From Burkholderia sp. BCC0322 (lineage in GTDB: Bacteria > Pseudomonadota > Gammaproteobacteria > Burkholderiales > Burkholderiaceae), in contig NZ_CADFDU010000001.1 in the NCBI RefSeq assembly GCF_902833045.1, positions 699,927-763,926 of the forward strand: a stretch of 64,000 nt of DNA. The letters are read 5' to 3'. Made by a program: the position numbers and the translations under genes. Below the pieces are notes generated by a model. The model had not been told where the DNA came from. It saw only the letters and a list, made by a program, of their open reading frames with translations, and searched no databases. Below, piece by piece: positions 58,868 to 64,000 of the stretch. The first letter of the stretch is position 1; each line of letters starts with the position of its first letter.

Positions 58868-59896
58868 ATGCGCAATCCGAATATCGAGAGCTTGCTGACG
58901 AAGCTGCTGGGACAGGCGAAGACCGACGCCCTGTTCTCGACCCTGAACATGCCGGCCATCCTCGAAGAATGGGAAGACGGCGTCGTGACGCGCGCGGAAA
59001 TCGCGCAGACGATGAACATGGCGCTGTTCGAAGGGCTGCTCGAACGTTCGGCGAACGGCCGCGCGTATACGGCCGACGCGATCGAAAGCGGCGGCTCGGT
59101 CTATTTCGACCACGGCGCGCTGCGCACGGTGCGCTGGCCGCACACGGGCGCGCTGCCGCCGGGCGAGGCCGCGTTCACGCGCATCCTGCGTCCGCTCGGC
59201 TTCCGCCTGAACGGCCGCTACCCGCTCGACAAGCTCGGCATGACGGGCCGCGCGTATGCGCATGAAGACGCACCGGACGAAATCGCGCAGTTCTTCGTCA
59301 GCGAGTTGCATCCGGAACGTTTCTCGAAGGAATTCCAGCAGGCCGTGACGAACGTGGTGAGCACGTCGCGCGATCCGCTGTCGCCAGCGGCCGTCGCGCT
59401 GCTGTGGGAAGTCGAGCGCGAAGGCTGGCTGCCGCTGGAGGCCGCGCACGCGCTGCTGCCGGAGATCGTCGGGGCGTTCGCGCGCCAGCACGACCTGCCG
59501 AGCGAACTCGACTACGAAACGCTGCTGCTCGAATCGGCGGAAATGGCGTGGATCTCGACCGAAGGTAATGCGTTCAACCATGCGACCGACCGCGTCGCCG
59601 ACGTGTTCAAGCTGGCCGACGACGAGAAGGCGAAGGGCCGGCCGATGAAGCCGGAAGTCGAGCGTTCGCGCTCGGGCCGCGTGTTCCAGACCGCGTATCG
59701 CGCGGATATCGTCGAGCGCGAATTCCGCACGCGCGACGGCGGCACGGTGAAGCGCAACGTGCCGGGTTCGTTCTACGAGTTCATCACGCGCAAGCGCACG
59801 TTCGACCAGGCGGCGCGCCGCTGGGTGACCGACCTGCGTTTCGATGCCGGCAACGCGCAGGGCATCTTCAAGATGACGGCGAACGCGGCGAAGTAA
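58868..59896 (+). CDS. 2-oxoadipate dioxygenase/decarboxylase family (DUF1338, HglS-like)
   Basis: 342 residues, a DUF1338 protein of the shorter type. Proteins of this family (HglS/YdcJ) convert 2-oxoadipate to D-2-hydroxyglutarate with O2 and Fe(II) in D-lysine breakdown. His82 (FDHGALR), His238 (AFNHATD) and Glu304 (SFYEF) are spaced like the known His-His-Glu iron site of HglS, so the centre seems intact. The start at 58868 follows GAGACGAG. A hairpin terminator follows. The divergent LysR gene suggests substrate-induced control. No other lysine-pathway gene is in the window. Confidence 0.87.
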   Translation: MRNPNIESLLTKLLGQAKTDALFSTLNMPAILEEWEDGVVTRAEIAQTMNMALFEGLLERSANGRAYTADAIESGGSVYFDHGALRTVRWPHTGALPPGEAAFTRILRPLGFRLNGRYPLDKLGMTGRAYAHEDAPDEIAQFFVSELHPERFSKEFQQAVTNVVSTSRDPLSPAAVALLWEVEREGWLPLEAAHALLPEIVGAFARQHDLPSELDYETLLLESAEMAWISTEGNAFNHATDRVADVFKLADDEKAKGRPMKPEVERSRSGRVFQTAYRADIVEREFRTRDGGTVKRNVPGSFYEFITRKRTFDQAARRWVTDLRFDAGNAQGIFKMTANAAK

Positions 59897-59995
59897 CGCA
59901 GGTGAAGTAACGCAGGCGAAGTGGCCAGCGGTGCGTGCGGCGGCGTGATCGCCGTGCCGGCGCCGGCGGGCCGCTCCCGATGGAAAGGATGGCCG

Positions 59996-60027
59996 ATCGG
60001 GCAGGGCGTGACCGCATCCTGCCCGAT
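59996..60027 (+). terminator. Terminator after the DUF1338 gene
   Basis: ATCGGGCAGG (59996-60005) and CCTGCCCGAT (60018-60027) form a perfect 10-bp stem with a 12-base loop, followed by TGCGTTT. It lies 100 bases after the stop and 30 before the stop of the convergent gene. Confidence 0.65.
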
Positions 60028-60056
60028 TGCGTTTGGCGGCGTGCGTCAGGCGTGCG

Positions 60057-61565
60057 TCAGTCGCGCGGCGCCGTTGCGTCGCGCAAGGTCCGCGCGTCGT
60101 AGCGACGGGCGCTGTCCTCCGCGGTCCCCGGTTCGACGACGCGGAACGTGGCCGGATCGGCGCCGTCGATTTCAACGAGGCTCACGTAGCCGACGATATA
60201 CGCATGCTTGCTGTCGCGCGCGAAATCGTCGTCGAGGAATTCGAGCGTCGGCAGGTGCACGCGCTTCGTCGAAACCGGCCGGCGGCCGAAGAACAGCTTG
60301 TCGCCAGCGCGCAGGAAGGTCGGGTGCAGCACCTGGAGCGCGCTGGCCGGCACGTCGACCTGCAGCGGCTTGCCGTCGCAGAACAGGCGCTCGCCGTCCC
60401 ACGCATAGCTGCCTTCGACCTGCAGCCGATCCGGATCGATGCCTTTCTTGACGACGCCGAGATGAAACGCCCGCGTCGCGTCGCGCGCCCAGCCGCCCGA
60501 CAGCACGCGGAACGCGGCCGGATCGGCGCCGCGCAGCGGCTGCGGCTGGGAGGGCGTGAACGCGTAGAACACCGTGACGCCATCGGTGAAATAGTGCGGG
60601 CCGAGCACGCGCAGCGCATCGATCGGCTGGTCGGAGAAACGGGTCAGCTCGATCGGCATCTCGGCAGAGGTCCGGTATGCCCAGTGAATGCCGTGTGCGT
60701 CGCCGCACAGCCACTCGATCGCACCGAAATCGAACAGCGTCTCGCGCGCGGCGAAGGTCGCGGGATCGAAGCCGGTCAGCGTCGCGTCCCCGAATCGCAC
60801 CGTCGTGTCGGCCGCCGGCTGTTGCTGCCGATGCCACCAGTAGTCCCGCAGTTCGGGGCGCATCGTGAAGAAGCCGCGCCAGTCGTCGAACATGCGCGTC
60901 TCCTGCACCGTCTGCCGCTCGCCGGATTCGATCGGGCCGGCCCGGTCGGTGCATCGCAGGGTGCCGGCCTCGTCGGGCCCGCACAGGAAGCTCGCGCGAT
61001 CGATGTCCTTCGGCCGGCCGTAGTAGTACACGCGATCGGCATCGGCGAAGTAGCCGCCAGGGAAGCCGATCGCGCTCGCGCCATGCGAGCCGTTGATGCG
61101 GCGGCCGTTCATGTAGATCGATTCGTCGTCGATCGCGATGTACTCGTGCTCGCACCGCTCGAACGTCACGCCGCGGCCGTCGGTCGGCCGGCTCCAGGTT
61201 TCGTAGACGAGCGGCCGGAATGCGTGCGGGCTGCGCGTGCGGATCGTCCTGCCGGTGATGTAGTACGCCTGCCGCGCATCGCGTGCGTAGCGCTGGTTCA
61301 GGATCTCGAAGGTCTCGAGATCGGCATCCTCGATCCGGTAGTAATACAGCCTCACCATCGCGCTGCCGAGTTGCCCTTGCACGATCACGTGTACGCCGTC
61401 GGTGAACCAGCGGCCGCCGATGCAGCGGAACGCGTGCGGCCGTTCGATCGGCAGCGGCTTGCCGTCCTTGCCCCACAGCGGCAGGCCGTCCGGGCGGCGG
61501 ATCACGGTGTCGCCGGCGATCGCGTAGTCGGGATGGTTGGTGTCCTGCAGGGGCGGCTGGGGCAT
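60057..61565 (-). CDS. DKNYY-family protein
   Basis: 502 residues. It is built from repeated units in which a Tyr-rich strand alternates with DADSF-like segments (GVHVIVQGQ, RVYYYGRPKDIDRASF, HAYIVGYVSLVEIDGADPATF), which is the pattern of DKNYY repeat proteins. No signal peptide or membrane helix is clear. These proteins are of unknown function, possibly surface or scaffold repeats. It is alone on the minus strand, convergent with the DUF1338 gene. Confidence 0.8.
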   Translation of the reverse strand: MPQPPLQDTNHPDYAIAGDTVIRRPDGLPLWGKDGKPLPIERPHAFRCIGGRWFTDGVHVIVQGQLGSAMVRLYYYRIEDADLETFEILNQRYARDARQAYYITGRTIRTRSPHAFRPLVYETWSRPTDGRGVTFERCEHEYIAIDDESIYMNGRRINGSHGASAIGFPGGYFADADRVYYYGRPKDIDRASFLCGPDEAGTLRCTDRAGPIESGERQTVQETRMFDDWRGFFTMRPELRDYWWHRQQQPAADTTVRFGDATLTGFDPATFAARETLFDFGAIEWLCGDAHGIHWAYRTSAEMPIELTRFSDQPIDALRVLGPHYFTDGVTVFYAFTPSQPQPLRGADPAAFRVLSGGWARDATRAFHLGVVKKGIDPDRLQVEGSYAWDGERLFCDGKPLQVDVPASALQVLHPTFLRAGDKLFFGRRPVSTKRVHLPTLEFLDDDFARDSKHAYIVGYVSLVEIDGADPATFRVVEPGTAEDSARRYDARTLRDATAPRD

Positions 61566-61643
61566 GGCGGATGGCGCGCGGGCGTCGTGGCGGTCGCCGT
61601 AGTATGCCGTGGAATACGGGCGGCGCGCGCCGGCGCCGCGCCG

Positions 61644-61727
61644 TCAGAAGATGTGCGTGATCAGATAGAACAGCACCAGCAGCCCGACCGGTACGCCGAG
61701 CAGCCAGGCGATCAGGTATTTGCCCAT
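61644..61727 (-). CDS. 27-residue hydrophobic membrane peptide
   Basis: A short frame from ATG at 61727 encodes one membrane helix (KYLIAWLLGVPVGLLVLFYL) with little else. Similar tiny hydrophobic proteins are conserved near csbD-type stress genes in proteobacteria. It is 55 bases after the csbD-like gene on the same strand. Too short for ordinary gene finders; support is composition and placement. Confidence 0.6.
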   Translation of the reverse strand: MGKYLIAWLLGVPVGLLVLFYLITHIF

Positions 61728-61782
61728 GTCGTTGTCCTGGTGGCCGCGACGCCGTGGGCGCCGCGGTGGTTGCGTTGTCGCG

Positions 61783-61980
61783 TTACAGCTCGCGGTCGAA
61801 TTCCTTCAGCTGCTTCTCGGCCGCGTCGCGGGCGATCCCGTAACGCTCCTGGATCTTGCCGGCCAGATACTCGCGATTGCCATCCGCGACGGCCAGGTCG
61901 TCGTCGGTCAGCTTGCCCCACTTGGCCTTCAGCTTGCCGGAGAGTTGCTTCCACTGGCCCTTGATCTTGTCCTCGTTCAT
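61783..61980 (-). CDS. CsbD-family stress protein
   Basis: 65 residues, typical CsbD: NEDKIKGQWKQLSGKLKAKW, GKLTDDDLAVADG, LAGKIQERYG. It is a small, charged, helical protein induced in many bacteria by general stress; its molecular job is unknown. The ATG at 61980 has GGAG upstream on the minus strand. It lies between the BON-domain gene and the membrane peptide, and all three are probably co-transcribed. Confidence 0.92.
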   Translation of the reverse strand: MNEDKIKGQWKQLSGKLKAKWGKLTDDDLAVADGNREYLAGKIQERYGIARDAAEKQLKEFDREL

Positions 61981-62036
61981 CGTGTGCTCCTTGTCATGCA
62001 GGGATAAAAGGCGCGGCGGCGTGCCGCGCCGGGAGG

Positions 62037-62387
62037 TCAGGCCTTTGCCTTCAGGCCGGATGCGTCGACGTGCTTCACGCCCTTGACCGCGCGCGACACG
62101 GCGATCGCCTTCTTCACGGCGATCTTGGTCGGCAGCACGCCGGTCAGCGTGACGACGCCGTCGACCGTCGTCACGCTGATGTCGACGCTCTTCAGGCCGT
62201 CGACGGTGGCCAGCCGGCTCTTCACCTTGGTCGTGATCCACGTGTCGGTGACGGGCTGGTTCGATTCGGCCTTCATGCCGTTGTCGGTCGATGCGTCCTG
62301 CGCAACCGCGTTCGTGAGCGGCGCGGCGCCGAGCAGGAAAGCCCCGCTGACGGCGAGCAGCGTCGAAAGGTGGCGGGTCTTGTTCAT
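62037..62387 (-). CDS. BON-domain periplasmic protein
   Basis: 116 residues. Signal peptide (TLLAVSGAFLLGAAPLTNAVA) and one BON domain (DTWITTKVKSRLATVDGLKS, VTLTGVLPTKIAVKKAIAVS, VKGVKHVDASGL). OsmY-like BON proteins bind membranes or stabilise the envelope in osmotic stress. It is 56 bases upstream of csbD on the same strand, with GGAGGA before its ATG. Stress-group membership is supported by neighbours. Confidence 0.9.
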   Translation of the reverse strand: MNKTRHLSTLLAVSGAFLLGAAPLTNAVAQDASTDNGMKAESNQPVTDTWITTKVKSRLATVDGLKSVDISVTTVDGVVTLTGVLPTKIAVKKAIAVSRAVKGVKHVDASGLKAKA

Positions 62388-62446
62388 GGATGGGTCCTCC
62401 TTCGGGATAAGCGTGTCAAATCAGCGAGTGCGAGCCGGGTCGTCCG

Positions 62447-62614
62447 TCACCGGGCGATCGGCGTGTCGTAGCCGGGCTCGCGCGGCGGGAGGTCCGGGCG
62501 CGGCACGTCGGGCGGCAGCGGAACCGGCGGATCGGTGCCGGGCGGCGGTTCGGGCGGGCTGTCCGGAGGCGGTTCGGGCCGCGTCGGATCGGGTGTCTGA
62601 TGCAGCTTCATCAT
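62447..62614 (-). CDS. Short proline-rich peptide
   Basis: 55 residues from ATGATG at 62614/62611, followed by a run of Pro/Asp/Glu repeats (PDPTRPEPPPDSPPEPPPG, PLPPDVPRPDLPPREPG). AGGAGA lies before the ATG. No fold is expected. It is the first of four genes on the minus strand before BON, CsbD and the membrane peptide. Proline-rich frames can arise by chance in GC-rich DNA, so confidence is moderate. Confidence 0.45.
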   Translation of the reverse strand: MMKLHQTPDPTRPEPPPDSPPEPPPGTDPPVPLPPDVPRPDLPPREPGYDTPIAR

Positions 62615-62982
62615 GCTTCTCCTCTACGGTTCGGAAAGGCAGCGCATGAGCGCCGATGCAGTACCAGCGTACCGATGCGAACGCGCGCCGACATCGCGCA
62701 AATTCACCTGATCGGCTAGTGCGTTTGCACGGGGTGTCGTCACGGGGAGGCGGTGCGCGTGGTGGCGGGGGCGCGCGGGAAGCCGGTGCGGCGGATGTTT
62801 TCGGGATCGGCGAGGTACCGCACGGAGGCGGCGCGCGGCGCGAATGTACTATGGCGGATAGTGCATTCACATCTGTCGCGCACCGGTGCGGCACGCGATC
62901 ATCGCCACACGCGCCGGCCGGCGCGTGTCGGCGCAGCGGCAACCGGGCCGGCGGTCATGCAGACGACAGGGACAACCATTCG
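62615..62982. other. Intergenic region between stress genes and PAS sensor
   Basis: About 370 bases with no credible gene. It should contain promoters for both directions. No operator or sigma factor site was recognised with confidence. Confidence 0.4.
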
Positions 62983-64000
62983 ATGAACGAACAGGTAAAC
63001 GAACAGGCGCTGAAGTCACATACCGACCGGCGCCAGCTGCACCAGATCATCTCGGGGCTCACCGAGGGCGTGATCCTGATCGAGCCCGACCAGCGGATCG
63101 TCTGGGCGAACGAAGCCGCGCTCGCGATGCATGGCGTGACCGAGCTGAAGGCGCTCGGCGCGACCGTCACCGATTACCGCGAGCGCTTCCGGCTGCGCTA
63201 CCGGAACAACCACCCGGTGCGCGACGGCCACTATCCGATGGATCGCGTGATCGCGGGCGAGGAGTTCAGCGACGTGACGGTCGAAGTCGAATCGGCCGCC
63301 GACGAGACCGTGAGCTGGGTCCACCGCATCCGCAGTCTCGTGCTGACGAACGCGGCCGGCGAACCCGACTGCCTCGCGCTCGTGCTGCACGACGCGACGG
63401 AATGGGCGAGTGCCGAGGAGCGCTTCGAGCGCACCTTCAACGCGAACCCGGCGCCGGCGGTGATCTGCCGGCTCGCCGACCTGCGCTACGTGAAGGTCAA
63501 CCAGGGCTTTCTCGACATGACCGGCTATGCGCGCGACGACGTGCTCGGCCGCTCGGTGTACGAGGTCGACGTGCTCGAACAGGCCGAGCGGCGCGAACTC
63601 GCGATCGAGCGGCTTGGCGAAGGCGCGACGATTCCGCAGATGGAGGCCGTGCTGAAGCTCGCGGACGGCAGCGCGAAGGCCGTGGTCGTCGCCGGGCAGC
63701 CGATCGACATGAACGACGAGGCCTGCATGCTGTTCACGTTCATGGATCTCGAGCCGCGCAAGCAGGCCGAGCGCGCGCTGCGGCAGAGCGAGGAACGCTT
63801 CGCGACGGCGTTCCGGATGGCGCCGGTCGCCACCGCGATCGTCACGGCCGAGCGCTTCGAATTGCTCGACGTGAACGACGCGTTCGCCACGATGACGGGC
63901 CATGCGCAGGACGACCTGCTCGGTAAATCCGCGGACGAGATCGGGCTGTGGGCCGAACGCGGCGCGTGGCAGCGCATCGAAGGCCGGCTCGCGCGCGACG
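62983..64000 (+). CDS. PAS-domain sensor protein, N-terminal part (3' truncated by window)
   Basis: 339 codons are visible from the ATG at 62983 and the frame is open at the window end. At least three PAS units follow one another: about 20-135 (LTEGVILIEPDQRIVWANEA), about 148-265 (TFNANPAPAVICRLADLRYVKVNQGF), and one from about 270 (FRMAPVATAIVTAERFELLDVNDA). There is no N-terminal membrane segment, so sensing should be cytosolic. The output domain (kinase, GGDEF/EAL or LuxR) lies outside the window. No regulator target can be named. Confidence 0.88.
   Translation, partial: MNEQVNEQALKSHTDRRQLHQIISGLTEGVILIEPDQRIVWANEAALAMHGVTELKALGATVTDYRERFRLRYRNNHPVRDGHYPMDRVIAGEEFSDVTVEVESAADETVSWVHRIRSLVLTNAAGEPDCLALVLHDATEWASAEERFERTFNANPAPAVICRLADLRYVKVNQGFLDMTGYARDDVLGRSVYEVDVLEQAERRELAIERLGEGATIPQMEAVLKLADGSAKAVVVAGQPIDMNDEACMLFTFMDLEPRKQAERALRQSEERFATAFRMAPVATAIVTAERFELLDVNDAFATMTGHAQDDLLGKSADEIGLWAERGAWQRIEGRLARD

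Noticed and set aside
1-64000. CRISPR arrays, tRNA and rRNA genes, insertion sequences
   Set aside because: No regularly spaced repeats, no tRNA cloverleaf or rRNA segments and no transposase-like protein were recognised anywhere in the window.

Overview
The window looks like a secondary replicon of a Burkholderia, most likely of the B. cepacia complex. It is GC-rich, dense with LysR/AraC/GlxA regulators, MFS carriers and TonB receptors, and carries a glmS of the kind Burkholderia keep in several copies. This assignment rests on recognised protein families and base composition, not on a search. No rRNA, tRNA, CRISPR array, insertion sequence or integrase was recognised.

Layout. 0-5.5 kb: the 3' end of an S10 peptidase gene, a secreted EF-hand-like protein, a divergent pair of DJ-1/PfpI-type proteins (one a GlxA-type regulator), a cysteine desulfurase fused to a DUF442-type phosphatase/sulfurtransferase domain, and a NIPSNAP-like protein. 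5.7-14.7 kb: a hydroquinone catabolic cluster with an MFS carrier, LysR regulator, two-subunit hydroquinone 1,2-dioxygenase, 4-hydroxymuconic semialdehyde dehydrogenase, maleylacetate reductase, a remnant of an intradiol (hydroxyquinol-type) dioxygenase, a YCII-like protein, a Rieske protein and a porin. Together these would take hydroquinone through 4-hydroxymuconic semialdehyde and maleylacetate to beta-ketoadipate. One 17-bp T-N11-A box occurs, inverted, before the MFS gene and before the dioxygenase genes.

14.7-24.0 kb: a visibly AT-richer accessory region ending just downstream of glmS, the usual attTn7 position. It holds a two-gene Hachiman antiphage system (hamA DUF1837 nuclease, hamB helicase, overlapping by 8 nt). 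Two proteins with R-x4-H (HEPN-like) motifs precede it and a small orphan gene follows it. A nine-G tract lies just before the likely hamA start, and a cluster of repeated 15-17 bp motifs lies between the island and glmS.

24-37 kb: glmS and a divergent AsnC/Lrp regulator with palindromic operators, panB, an AraC regulator, an alkylation repair pair (Ogt plus an Ada/AlkA fusion), a uronate module (ExuT-like carrier, LacI regulator, uronate dehydrogenase) linked by AAAACGTTTT operators, a secreted protein, and a MerR/Old Yellow Enzyme divergent pair. 37-46 kb: a metal, probably copper, uptake and handling region with two or three DUF2946-like proteins, an outer-membrane protein, CopC, two TonB receptors and a PepSY membrane protein. 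46-54 kb: three small hypotheticals, a LysE exporter, a LysR/MFS/M24-hydrolase group and a GapN-type dehydrogenase. 54-64 kb: a Fur-box-preceded siderophore receptor, a LysR/DUF1338 (2-oxoadipate dioxygenase) pair, a DKNYY protein, a run of small stress-type genes (Pro-rich peptide, BON, CsbD, 27-residue membrane peptide) and the start of a PAS-domain sensor that runs off the end.
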